Assembly: GCA_037045535.1 (NCBI GenBank)
Contig: JBAOHI010000071.1
Location: forward strand, 372,001-436,000
Length of the DNA: 64,000 bases
Direction: 5' to 3'
Origin: Competibacter_A sp037045535
GTDB taxonomy: Bacteria > Pseudomonadota > Gammaproteobacteria > Competibacterales > Competibacteraceae
Numbering within the stretch: the first letter of the stretch is position 1; each line of letters opens with the position of its first letter. The notes beneath the pieces are model-generated. The model searched no databases. It was not told the DNA's origin and worked only from the letters and a program-made list of their open reading frames with translations. Below are positions 29,716 to 38,429 of this stretch, one piece after another. A program made the position numbers and the translations under genes.

Positions 29716-31769
29716 TTACAATAAGTTGGGAGTTGTGGGTAAACGGGTGGCTTCAGACGTTGCAGGCTGCCCTGCTTGGTCATCGAAAGAAATCGACTCA
29801 AGTGTCGTCTGGATTGCTGAGAACTCCTCCTGGCGAGAGCGATGTTGACAACCGTTCCGCGTATATCCAAAAGATCGGATCGCTGCAGGACCGCCATTTC
29901 GATAAAACATTGCATCCTTCAGATTCGCGCCCTGAAGCTGCGCCCTGCCGCAAGTCCGCGCCCTGAAGCTGCGCTCCTGCCGCAAGTCCGCGCCCTGAAG
30001 CTGCGCTCCTGCCGCAAGTCCGCGCCCTGAAGCTGCGCTCCTGCCGCAAGTCCGCGCCCTGAAGCTGCGCCTGCCGCAAGTCCGCGCCCTGAAGCTCGCG
30101 CCTGCCGCAAGTCCGCCCCCTGAAGCTCGTGCCCATCTCAAGTTCGCGCCCTGAAGCCAGCGCCCTTCCACAGTACTGGCCTCCTGAAGCCGCGCCCCTC
30201 TCAAGTCCGCACTTTGAAGCAGCGCCCCTGACAAATCCGCACCCTGAAGCTCGCCTAAGTCTGCTCTTGAAGCTGCGCCCTTCCCAAGTCCGCGCCCTGA
30301 AATTGTGCTAGGCGCAAATCAGCCCCGACCAGCACTGCGGCCACACATTCGTGCGCGACGCAGGCTGCGGTCCGTTAAGGGAAATACGCTCCAGCTTATC
30401 GTAGTATTCTCCAGTCCTCTTGCCCGCTCTGCAGGGCAGCACGGAGTTCGGGGTTCAGGTGGTTTGGCGAACAACGCCTGGGTCATTGAGGTCAATGACG
30501 CCGCTGTTCGGCGAGGATAACGCAGGACAAGCATGGTTTGGTCGATGGACATACAGCCATTATGCTCGAACTGCTCAGCAAGTGTTCGGTCCTGCCTCTC
30601 TGGCGGCCGATTTTGCCTCGCTGGCATCCGCCAAGCTAACAACGGTTTCTGCGTCTTAACCGCCACCAGCTTCCCAAACCTTCGCCATCCATCATCAATC
30701 CCAGCGCCAATAACGGTGCTAATACCAACGCCGAGAGCAACGCCAGACTGCCGCGCGGTGCTTTTGGATGCCAAAAGAAGGACAGTGGCAGCGCGCCCAA
30801 GAAACAACGCAACCGGGATTTGGGCTCGAATGGACAGCGGGTCGTTTGCAGTCGTACAATACCGATGTTCCAAGTTCAGCGCCCAAAAACCAGAGCACTA
30901 CGAATCAACAATGACGGTGCGCGGCGTATCCGCTCGTCGCGAGAAAACGACCATCAAGCACGATCAGCAGCAGGGGCGCAATCGCGCCAAGGATCAACCC
31001 AACCGTGAACAGGTCTGGCGTGGCCGCGAACAGAATAAGTACCTACGCTGGCGACTAGTACGATCACTGCCAGCCACGCCCGTTTTCTTGGCAGATGTGC
31101 GGCAAGCGTTTCGCGCCACCAGGCTTTCCAGTCGTCGCGCGGGTGCAAGATCACCGGCCACAGCGCAACCAGAAACCCCACGTCCAGGAACACCGCGACG
31201 CGCTGCGCCCACGTAATGCTTTCCGCCTGATAAGCCAGGAACTTGAGTTGCATCGCCAATAAGGTGGCGAGCGGCAGCACGATCAGGGTGACCGACACCA
31301 CCAACCCGAGCAGGCCGCCAACCACCGCGCCGGGGCGACCCACCAGATAGTAGGTGTAGGGAAAAATGTGCAGCCGATCACGCAATCCCCCGACGCCTTC
31401 CTCGGCGGGCGTCGCGGCATCGAAGGCAAAGAGTTTGCGCGACAGCAGTTGCAGTTGCAGCAACAGGTTGAGGTGCATCAGCACCACCAGATAAGGCGCA
31501 AAAGCATAGAAACCGACGATGGGCACCATCACGTCGATCACTGGCAGCTTGACGTTGTTGCCGCCCATGAGCAGGTCCAGATCGGTGGTGCCGAACACGA
31601 TCACCAACACGTAAGCGCACACCGCCATGAACGCGATGTGAAGAGCAGCGACTGTCTGGGAGGCGCTATTGGCGGCATCCAGCAGCGCCTTGGCATCCGG
31701 GGCCGCCTTTGTCGGGGTGGCAGACAGAGCAAGCCGCCGCTGGCGTAGTTCCTGGGGGGTGGGAGGCAT
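29716..31769 (-). pseudogene. broken pentapeptide-repeat membrane protein
   Basis: The N-terminal part (31769 to about 31050) codes for some 240 good residues: a short cytosolic start (MPPTPQELRQRRLALS) and about four membrane helices (FMAVCAYVLVIVFG, VGFYAFAPYLVVLMHLNLLLQLQLL and two later). Near 31,040 the frame breaks; another frame then continues FAATPDLFTVGLILGAIAPLLLIVL. From about 30,310 to 29,930 come pentapeptide repeats of the LQGADLRQAQ type. Between lie fragments in mixed frames (WALNLEHR near 30,880). The whole therefore looks like one large gene, membrane domain plus pentapeptide helix, that has lost its frame several times. The IS4-type transposase sits at its 3' end and may have truncated it. 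Intact relatives of this layout exist, but their function is unclear. Confidence 0.7.
29947..30110 (-). repeat. tandem repeats of 30-32 bp (pentapeptide units)
   Basis: Units starting gccgcaagtccgcgccctga begin at 29947, 29979, 30011, 30043, 30073 and 30104, so three steps are 32 bp, one is 30 bp and one is 31 bp. The ancestral unit is 30 bp (two pentapeptides). Further degenerate units extend to about 30,310. Confidence 0.92.
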
Positions 31770-32032
31770 TTTCGAAGCTTCCAGCGAAAAAACCTGATTT
31801 CGGTCGAATAGCGATAATGATGCCGAAATCCGCGCCCAGACGCTATTCGATTGAGCGATACCCTTGATTCAGTAGAGATTCCAACAATCGCTCATCCGAT
31901 GAGAGTCACAAGATTTTCTCCGGCTTGTTTCTGTAAAATCGCTTCAAGCTAGGAATGCGGCGATGGTCCGCAAAATCCGCGAAACCGGACTAACCTACTG
32001 ATGATGCCGCCGAATTGGGATGCACTGCCAAC

Positions 32033-32566
32033 ATGAATCAACCCGACCCTTCTGCCTCGACCGGGCCGGCACAAGCCGAAAAGCCCTGCGCCCGCGTGTT
32101 TCGCGACCCCGTGCATTTTCTTGCGCTCGGCTTCGGTTCCGGCTGCGCGCCCAAGGCGCCCGGCACCTTCGGCACGCTGGCGGCGATTCCGCTCTATCTG
32201 CTGGCCCAACCGCTACCGCTATGGAGCTATCTCCTGCTGACCGTGGCCGGCTTCGCGCTGGGGGTATGGCTCTGCGACCGCACCGCTCGCGATCTCGGTG
32301 TCCACGATCACCCCGCCATCGTCTGGGACGAGGTGATCGGTTATTTCGTCACCATGATCGCCGCGCCGCCGGGCGGATTGTGGGTCGCGGTCGGTTTCGC
32401 TTTGTTCCGGCTGTTCGATATCCTTAAGCCCTGGCCAATCCGGCAGGCCGACCAGCGGATCGGTGGCGGCTTCGGCATCATGTTCGATGATTTGCTGGCG
32501 GCCGGTTACGCGTGGCTGTGCATGCAAGGCATCGCTTATGGCGTCGTCCTACTGGACATTTCCTGA
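32033..32566 (+). CDS. pgpA: phosphatidylglycerophosphatase A
   Basis: This is a 177-residue inner-membrane enzyme that removes the phosphate from phosphatidylglycerophosphate to give phosphatidylglycerol. Signatures are LGFGSGCAPKAPGTFGTLAA, the acidic VWDEVIGYFVTM and FRLFDILKPWPIRQAD, followed by GGFGIMFDDLLAAGYA. All are characteristic of PgpA and the length fits. Three to four membrane helices are visible. The ATG at 32033 begins a short polar leader before the conserved part, and the ribosome site is weak. Unlike in many proteobacteria, no thiL or nusB gene lies upstream. Confidence 0.92.
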   Translation: MNQPDPSASTGPAQAEKPCARVFRDPVHFLALGFGSGCAPKAPGTFGTLAAIPLYLLAQPLPLWSYLLLTVAGFALGVWLCDRTARDLGVHDHPAIVWDEVIGYFVTMIAAPPGGLWVAVGFALFRLFDILKPWPIRQADQRIGGGFGIMFDDLLAAGYAWLCMQGIAYGVVLLDIS

Positions 32567-32622
32567 TTTCCGCGTCCAGACTTTCCCTAGTCTTCCATTG
32601 GCAACTCACGGAACCCGAAACA

Positions 32623-33897
32623 GTGAAAATCGAAACCATCGCCATTCATGGCGGCTATACGCCAGAACCGACCACCAAGGCCGTCGCGGTCCCCATTTAC
32701 CAAACCACTTCCTACGCCTTCGACGACACTCAGCACGGCGCCGATCTGTTCGACTTGAAGGTGCCGGGCAACATCTACACCCGGATCATGAACCCCACCA
32801 CCGCCGTGTTGGAACAGCGAGTGGCGGCAATGGAAGGCGGGGTCGGCGCGCTGGCAGTATCCGCTGGCTCGGCGGCGATCACCTACTCGCTGATGACCAT
32901 CGCCGAAATCGGCGACAACATCGTCACCACCTCGACTCTGTACGGCGGCACCTACAACCTGTTCGCGCACACTCTGCCGCGCTTCGGCATCGAAGCCCGC
33001 TTCGCCGACTACCGCGACATCGAGGCCATGAGCCGGCTGATCGACGCCAAAACCAAGGCGGTGTTTTGCGAGTCGATCGGCAACCCGGCGGCCAATGTCG
33101 TCGATTTCGGCGCGGTAGCGGCAATGGCCCACGCCCACGGCGTGCCGCTGATCGTGGACAACACCGTGCCGACCCCGTACCTGTGCCGGCCGTTCGAGTA
33201 CGGCGCCGACATCGTGGTCCACTCCCTGACCAAGTACATGGGCGGCCACGGCACCACTTTGGGCGGCGTCATCGTCGATTCCGGACGCTTCCCGTGGGAT
33301 CAGCATAAAGCGCGTTTCCCCCGCCTGAACGAGCCGGACCCGTCCTATCACGGCGTGGTCTACGTCGAGGCGCTGGGGCCGGCGGCGTTCATCGGCCGGG
33401 CGCGGGTGGTGCCGCTACGCAACACCGGCGCGGCCATCTCGCCCTTCAACAGTTTCTTGATCCTGCAAGGCATCGAGACTCTGCCGGTGCGGATGGACCG
33501 CCACTGCGAAAACGCCGTCAAGGCCGCCGAATATCTGCGCGATCACCCGCAAGTCGTGTGGGTACGCTACCCCGCCCTGGCCGACAGTCCGGAAAAGCCG
33601 CTGGTGGACAAATACATGGGTGGGCGCGGCTCCAGCATTCTCAGCTTCGGCATCAAGGGTGGGCGCGAGGCCGGCGCCAAATTCATCGACGCGCTGCAAC
33701 TGGTCACCCGGCTGGTCAACATCGGCGATGCCAAGTCGCTGGCCTGCCATCCGGCCACCACGACTCACCGGCAACTGTCGCCGGCGGAACTCGAAAAGGC
33801 CGGCGTCAGCGAGGATATGGTGCGGCTGTCCATCGGCATCGAGCACATCGACGACATTCTCGCCGATCTGGAACAAGCCTTGGCGGCGGCAAAGTAA
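32623..33897 (+). CDS. metY: O-acetylhomoserine sulfhydrylase (PLP-dependent)
   Basis: This 424-residue Cys/Met-metabolism PLP enzyme starts at GTG (MKIETIAIHGGYTPEPTT). Features include YTRIMNPTTAVLEQR, the phosphate-binding SAGSAAITYSLMTIA, the PLP aspartate in LIVDNTVPTPYLCRP and the Schiff-base lysine in HSLTKYMGGHGT. The internal insert (HGVVYVEALGPAAFI) and the length mark the O-acetylhomoserine (thiol)-lyase branch, which makes homocysteine from sulfide, over cystathionine synthases. The C-terminal DMVRLSIGIEHIDDILADLEQAL is typical. It is followed after 40 bases by the formaldehyde-detoxification genes. Confidence 0.93.
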   Translation: MKIETIAIHGGYTPEPTTKAVAVPIYQTTSYAFDDTQHGADLFDLKVPGNIYTRIMNPTTAVLEQRVAAMEGGVGALAVSAGSAAITYSLMTIAEIGDNIVTTSTLYGGTYNLFAHTLPRFGIEARFADYRDIEAMSRLIDAKTKAVFCESIGNPAANVVDFGAVAAMAHAHGVPLIVDNTVPTPYLCRPFEYGADIVVHSLTKYMGGHGTTLGGVIVDSGRFPWDQHKARFPRLNEPDPSYHGVVYVEALGPAAFIGRARVVPLRNTGAAISPFNSFLILQGIETLPVRMDRHCENAVKAAEYLRDHPQVVWVRYPALADSPEKPLVDKYMGGRGSSILSFGIKGGREAGAKFIDALQLVTRLVNIGDAKSLACHPATTTHRQLSPAELEKAGVSEDMVRLSIGIEHIDDILADLEQALAAAK

Positions 33898-33937
33898 GCG
33901 CGTCGTCATCCTGAACCCTTTGGAGGAGAGCACCCCT

Positions 33938-35047
33938 ATGAAAGCGCGCGCAGCCGTGGCCTGGGAGCCGCAAAAACCGTTGGTGATTGAAGAAATCGAA
34001 GTGGAAGGTCCCAAGGAAGGCGAGGTTCTGCTGAAAGTCGTGGCCACCGGCGTCTGCCACACCGACGCTTTCACCCTGTCGGGCGACGACCCCGAAGGTG
34101 CTTTCCCCTGCGTACTCGGCCACGAAGGCGGTTGTGAGGTGGTCGAGTGCGGTCCTGGTGTCAAGGATCTCAAGCCCGGCGATCACGTCATTCCGCTCTA
34201 TATCCCAGAATGCGGCGAATGCGAGTACTGCCGCTCCACCAAAACCAACCTGTGCCAGTCCATCGCCGCCACGGTGTGGACCGGCTACATGCCCGATCAT
34301 ACCCGCCGCTTTTCCTGCCGGGGCACGCCGCTGTTTCACTACATGGGTTGTTCGACCTTCTCCGAATACACGGTGGTGCCGGAAATCGCCCTGGCCAAGA
34401 TCAACCCGGCCGCGCCGTTGGACAAGGTTTGCCTGCTCGGCTGCGGTGTGACCACCGGCATCGGCGCCGTACTGAATACCGCCAAGGTCGAACCGGGCTC
34501 GACCGTCGCGGTGTTCGGCCTCGGCGGGATCGGCCTGTCGGTGATTCAGGGCGCGGTGATGGCCAAGGCGGGGCGGATCATCGCCATCGACACCAACCCG
34601 GACAAGTTCATCATGGCGACCGCCTTGGGCGCTACCGATACCTTGAATCCGAAAAACCTCAGCGGCGACGTGGTCGAGGCGATCAAGGAAATGACCGATG
34701 GTGGGGTGGATTACTCGTTCGAGTGCATCGGCAACGTCAACGTTATGCGCCAGGCGTTGGAGTGCTGCCACATGGGCTGGGGCGTCTCCACCATCATCGG
34801 CGTGGCCGGTGCTGGCCAGGAAATCCGCACCCGCCCGTTCCAACTGGTCACCGGCCGTACCTGGAAAGGGACGGCGTTCGGCGGGGTCAAGGGGCGTAGC
34901 CAGTTGCCCGGTTACGTGGAGCATTACCTCCAGGGCAAGATCGAACTGGATCGCATGGTGACCCATACCCTGCCATTGGCAGAGATCAACACCGCCTTCG
35001 ACTTGATGCACGAAGGCAAGAGCATTCGTTCCGTCATCCTCTTCTAG
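33938..35047 (+). CDS. frmA: S-(hydroxymethyl)glutathione dehydrogenase / class III alcohol dehydrogenase
   Basis: This is a 369-residue zinc-dependent dehydrogenase that oxidises the spontaneous formaldehyde-glutathione adduct with NAD+ to S-formylglutathione. The catalytic zinc ligands are in GVCHTDAFTLSG and GHEGGCEVVE. The structural zinc cluster is CGECEYCRSTKTNLC. The Rossmann motif is VFGLGGIGLSVIQGA. The class III signature GTPLFHYMGCSTFSEYTVV is present. It begins at ATG 33938 behind GGAGGAG; the longer open frame is rejected. The next gene, 12 bases on, is the hydrolase for its product. Confidence 0.96.
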   Translation: MKARAAVAWEPQKPLVIEEIEVEGPKEGEVLLKVVATGVCHTDAFTLSGDDPEGAFPCVLGHEGGCEVVECGPGVKDLKPGDHVIPLYIPECGECEYCRSTKTNLCQSIAATVWTGYMPDHTRRFSCRGTPLFHYMGCSTFSEYTVVPEIALAKINPAAPLDKVCLLGCGVTTGIGAVLNTAKVEPGSTVAVFGLGGIGLSVIQGAVMAKAGRIIAIDTNPDKFIMATALGATDTLNPKNLSGDVVEAIKEMTDGGVDYSFECIGNVNVMRQALECCHMGWGVSTIIGVAGAGQEIRTRPFQLVTGRTWKGTAFGGVKGRSQLPGYVEHYLQGKIELDRMVTHTLPLAEINTAFDLMHEGKSIRSVILF

Positions 35048-35059
35048 GAGCGTTCGTTA

Positions 35060-35932
35060 GTGGAGCATATCGAATCGATCAAGGAATTCGGTGGTTGGCT
35101 GAACCGCTACCGCCACCGCTCGTCAGCCTGCGACTGCGACATGACCTTTTCCGTCTATCTGCCGCCGGCGGCGGCGAAGGAAAAGGTGCCGGCAGTCTAT
35201 TGGCTGTCTGGCCTCACTTGCACCGATGATAATTTCCGGGTCAAGGCCGGAGCGCAGCGTTACGCGGCCGAACTGGGGCTGGCGCTGGTCATTCCCGACA
35301 CCAGTCCGCGCGGCACGGGGGTAGCGGACGTGCCGGAGCGCTACGATCTTGGTCAGGGTGCGGGCTTCTACGTCGACGCTACCCAGGAACCCTGGGCGCG
35401 GCATTATCGGATGTACGAGTACGTCACCCGCGAATTGCCGGCGCTGGTGGAGGCGAACCTGCCGATTACCGATGCGCGCTCCATTACCGGACATTCGATG
35501 GGCGGACACGGTGCTCTGATCTGCGCCCTGAGGGAACCGGGCCGCTATCGCTCCGTTTCCGCGTTCGCGCCGATCTGCCATCCGATGGCCTGTGGCTGGG
35601 GGCAAGGTTGTTTCAAGGCGTATCTCGGCCTGAACCGTGAGGATTGGGTCGCTTACGATGCGGTCCGATTGATCGAGGAAGGAGCCCTCGCCATTCCCTT
35701 GCTGATCGATCAAGGCACCGCCGACGAGTTCCTCGCCCAGCAATTGCATCCAGCCCCGTTGGAGCGGGTTTGCGCGGCCCGCGATTTTCCGCTGACTCTG
35801 CGGTGGCAAGAGGGGTACGACCATAGTTATCACTTCATCGCCACCTTCATCGGCGAACACCTCGCCTATCACGCCAGACATCTCCGTGAAACAAGAACTT
35901 CTGAAGCTGCTGCAAAGCCTGCTGCGCGGTGA
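35060..35932 (+). CDS. fghA: S-formylglutathione hydrolase
   Basis: This is a 290-residue alpha/beta-hydrolase of the esterase D family that cleaves S-formylglutathione to formate and glutathione. The nucleophile elbow is GHSMGGHGAL near residue 147. The acid lies in LIDQGTADEFL and the histidine in GYDHSYHFIATFI. The oxyanion region WLSGLTCTDDNF is typical. The GTG start has GGAG upstream. It follows the dehydrogenase directly, and together they form the glutathione-dependent formaldehyde pathway. Its 3' end overlaps the nuclease gene by 47 bases. Confidence 0.95.
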   Translation: MEHIESIKEFGGWLNRYRHRSSACDCDMTFSVYLPPAAAKEKVPAVYWLSGLTCTDDNFRVKAGAQRYAAELGLALVIPDTSPRGTGVADVPERYDLGQGAGFYVDATQEPWARHYRMYEYVTRELPALVEANLPITDARSITGHSMGGHGALICALREPGRYRSVSAFAPICHPMACGWGQGCFKAYLGLNREDWVAYDAVRLIEEGALAIPLLIDQGTADEFLAQQLHPAPLERVCAARDFPLTLRWQEGYDHSYHFIATFIGEHLAYHARHLRETRTSEAAAKPAAR

Positions 35933-36479
35933 GTTGAACCGTGCCCGCCGCCGCAAAGGTCGTTCGCCCTGGGCGATCGGCGGGTTAGCGGTCGCGGTCG
36001 TCGCGGTCAGTTATTTTCTGCACGAACCCAAGGCGCCATCTTCGGCGACCGCCAAGGGAGCGGAGCTGGTTTGTACCGTCAAATCGGTTTACGACGGCGA
36101 CACGCTCACCGCCAGTTGTCCCAGCGGCGAGGTCAAGGTGCGGATGTTCGGCATCGATGCCCCAGAGATGAAGCAGGAGCCTTGGGGCGACCGTTCGCGC
36201 GAGGCGCTGCGCGGCCTGCTGCCCCGGTTTGGCTCGATCACTCTGCGGGTGGTGGACCAAGACCGCTACGGCCGAACTGTCGCCCAAGTGATCGCCGACG
36301 AACGCGATGTTGGTCTGGAGATGGTTCGACAAGGACGAGCGGTGATGTACGAGCAATACAACGATTCGCCGGACTACCGGCAGGCCCAAGCCGAAGCCAA
36401 GCAGGCCCGGCGTGGCATCTGGGAAAAGCCGGGCGGCCAGCAGGATCCTGCTGCCTGGCGGCGATTGAATCCGCGCTGA
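35886..36479 (+). CDS. membrane-anchored SNase-like nuclease
   Basis: This 197-residue protein has a basic N-terminus, one membrane helix (residues 30-45: IGGLAVAVVAVSYFL) and a staphylococcal-nuclease domain at about 58-185. Catalytic residues are visible: Asp in VYDGDTL, the Arg/Asp group in VRMFGIDAPEMKQ, Glu-Ala in SREALRGLL and Arg in DQDRYGRTVAQV. It should therefore be an active thermonuclease-type enzyme facing the periplasm. The GTG start lies inside the end of fghA, so it is translationally coupled, but no link to formaldehyde is apparent. The length is normal for bacterial members. Confidence 0.88.
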   Translation: MKQELLKLLQSLLRGELNRARRRKGRSPWAIGGLAVAVVAVSYFLHEPKAPSSATAKGAELVCTVKSVYDGDTLTASCPSGEVKVRMFGIDAPEMKQEPWGDRSREALRGLLPRFGSITLRVVDQDRYGRTVAQVIADERDVGLEMVRQGRAVMYEQYNDSPDYRQAQAEAKQARRGIWEKPGGQQDPAAWRRLNPR

Positions 36480-36503
36480 TCCGGGTTTGCCCAGCGCTGG
36501 CTC

Positions 36504-37644
36504 ATGGCTGTCGTTTCCTCCCATCCGGTTCCCAATCCCCCCGCCGTGCGTTGCGAGGCGGGCCGTTGCCGGTGCGAGGGGGACTGGACGCTGGCCGGTG
36601 TCGAAGGGCTCGCCGCGCGGCTACGGGAGGTGCGCTGGCCGGTGGGTGGCATCGAGCTGGACGGCGCCGGGATCGGCGCCATCGACACCACCGGTGCGCT
36701 GTTGTTACTCAATTTGATCGCCGATCTGGAACGAAGCCAGGGTCCAGTGCATCTGGTCGAGTTGCGCGAGGAGCATTGCGCGCTGCTGGAGCTGGTTCGA
36801 GAGCGCCGCGCCAGCGCCGGGATTGTCTGCGGCCGCTGCCACGACGCCGCAGGGTTTCCTGGAGCGATTGGGCCGGACGGTCGTACAGCATTTTGGCAGT
36901 GCTGTGGCCTTTGTCGCTTTCATCGGCGAGGCGGCGATGGCCTTGGGCCGATTGATCGTTCATCCCAGCCGGTTCCGCTGGCGGGCGTTGTTCGGCAACA
37001 TCGAAACCGCCGGCGTCAATGCCCTGCCGATCATCGCCTTGTTATCGTTCATGATGGGGGTGGTCATCGCCTATCAGGGTGGTCGGCAATTGGAGTTTTA
37101 CGGCGCCAATATCTTCATCGTCGAGATGGTGGCATTGACCATGCTCCGCGAATTGGCGCCACTGATCACGGCTATCATCGTAGCCGGCCGTACTGGCTCG
37201 TCCTATACCGCCCAGATCGGCACCATGCGGATTACCGAGGAAGTGGATGCCCTGCGTACCATCGGCATTCCACCGATGGATTTGCTGGTGGTGCCCAAGC
37301 TGTTGGCGCTGACCGTCGCCTTGCCGCTGCTGACGGTGTTCGCCGACGCGCTCAGCGTGTTCGGCGGGATGGTCATGGCGCAGACGCTGTTGGGCGTCAG
37401 TTTCAGTGATTTCCTGGATCGCTTGCCGAGAGTGGTGACGCTGACCTCGTTCCTGCTCGGGGTGGGCAAGGCGCCGGTGTTCGCCGCCATCATCGCCCTG
37501 GTTGGCTGTTATCAGGGGTTTCGAGTGCGCGGCGGCGCCGACAGCGTCGGCCGGCAAACCACCGTCAGCGTGGTGCAATCGATTTTCCTGGTCATCGCCG
37601 CCGATGCGCTATTCTCGGTGGTACTAGGTGGGATAGGGCTGTGA
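36504..37644 (+). CDS. MlaE-like lipid ABC permease with N-terminal STAS domain (apparent frameshift)
   Basis: Residues 1-105 form a STAS domain (DWTLAGVEGLAARL, GAGIGAIDTTGALLLLN). After a frame change near 36,823 the MlaE permease follows (LSFMMGVVIAYQGGRQL, MLRELAPLITAIIVAGRTGSSYTAQIG). The MlaE part has five to six membrane helices and the family's MRITEEVDALRTIG loop. Fused STAS-MlaE proteins of about 380 residues are common in proteobacteria. Deleting one A near 36,822 joins the parts, so one extra base is the likely cause. Alternatively the permease starts at its own TTG. It works with the ATPase and the MCE protein downstream to move lipids between the membranes. Confidence 0.85.
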
Positions 37645-38429
37645 ACGAAGCGATCGATCCAGCGTCGATCGTCGTCGAGATTCGCGGCTTGCGTACCGGA
37701 TTCGGGTCGGTGCTCATTCACGAAAACCTGAATCTCGACATTCGCCGGGGGGAAGTGGTGGCCTTGGTCGGCGGTAGCGGCTCCGGCAAGACCACCTTGT
37801 TGCGAGCGATCATCATGCTGCTACAACCGATGGCCGGCTCGATCAAGCTGTTCGGCCAGGAAATCGTCGGGATTGACGATGCGGCGGCGTTTCGGCTGCG
37901 GCGACGGTTCGGGATGCTGTTCCAGCAGGGTGCGCTGTTCAGTTCCCTGACGGTGCGGGAGAATGTGGCGGTGCCGCTGCGCGAGCACACCCCGCTGCCC
38001 GCCCGGCAAATCGCGGAGATCGCTGACCTCAAGATTGCCCTGGCGGGTTTGCCAGCCGACGCCGGTGCCAAGCTGCCGCGCGAGTTGAGTGGCGGGATGC
38101 TGAAACGCGCGGCGCTGGCACGAGCGCTGGCGCTGGACCCGGCACTGCTGTTTCTGGACGAGCCGACCGCCGGTCTCGACCCGGTCAGCGCGGGCGCATT
38201 CGACGAGCTGGTGGTGCAACTCAAGGAATCGTTGGGCTTGACAGTCGTGATGGTAACCCACGATCTGGACACGCTGTGGCAGGCTACCGACCGAGTAGCG
38301 TTCCTGGGCGAGCAGCGGGTGATCGGTTATGCGCCGATGCGAGAATTGACTCGGGCCGAACATCCATTGATCCAAGCTTATTTCGAAGGACCGCGCGGCC
38401 GCGCGGCGGGGAGCCGGCGTGCAGAGTAA
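37641..38429 (+). CDS. MlaF-like lipid ABC transporter ATPase
   Basis: This is a 262-residue nucleotide-binding subunit. Walker A is VGGSGSGKTT near residue 46, the Q-loop is MLFQQGALFSSLTV, the signature is ELSGGMLKRAALARAL and Walker B is LLFLDEPTAGLDPVS. The H-loop (VTHDLDTL) is intact. LFQQGALFSSLTV and the MLKR variant after the signature are typical of the MlaF/Ttg2A class of retrograde or anterograde phospholipid transporters. The GTG start overlaps the permease stop by 4 bases and the end overlaps the MCE gene by 11 bases. It is a tight operon. Confidence 0.93.
   Translation: MNEAIDPASIVVEIRGLRTGFGSVLIHENLNLDIRRGEVVALVGGSGSGKTTLLRAIIMLLQPMAGSIKLFGQEIVGIDDAAAFRLRRRFGMLFQQGALFSSLTVRENVAVPLREHTPLPARQIAEIADLKIALAGLPADAGAKLPRELSGGMLKRAALARALALDPALLFLDEPTAGLDPVSAGAFDELVVQLKESLGLTVVMVTHDLDTLWQATDRVAFLGEQRVIGYAPMRELTRAEHPLIQAYFEGPRGRAAGSRRAE

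Noticed and set aside
28458..29966. Long plus-strand open frame (about 500 codons) opposite the IS4-type transposase
   Set aside because: It is the antisense of a clear transposase; its protein is Pro/Arg/His-rich with no family likeness.
29947..30310. CRISPR array
   Set aside because: Unit starts are 30-32 bp apart with no unique spacers, and the units code for pentapeptides.
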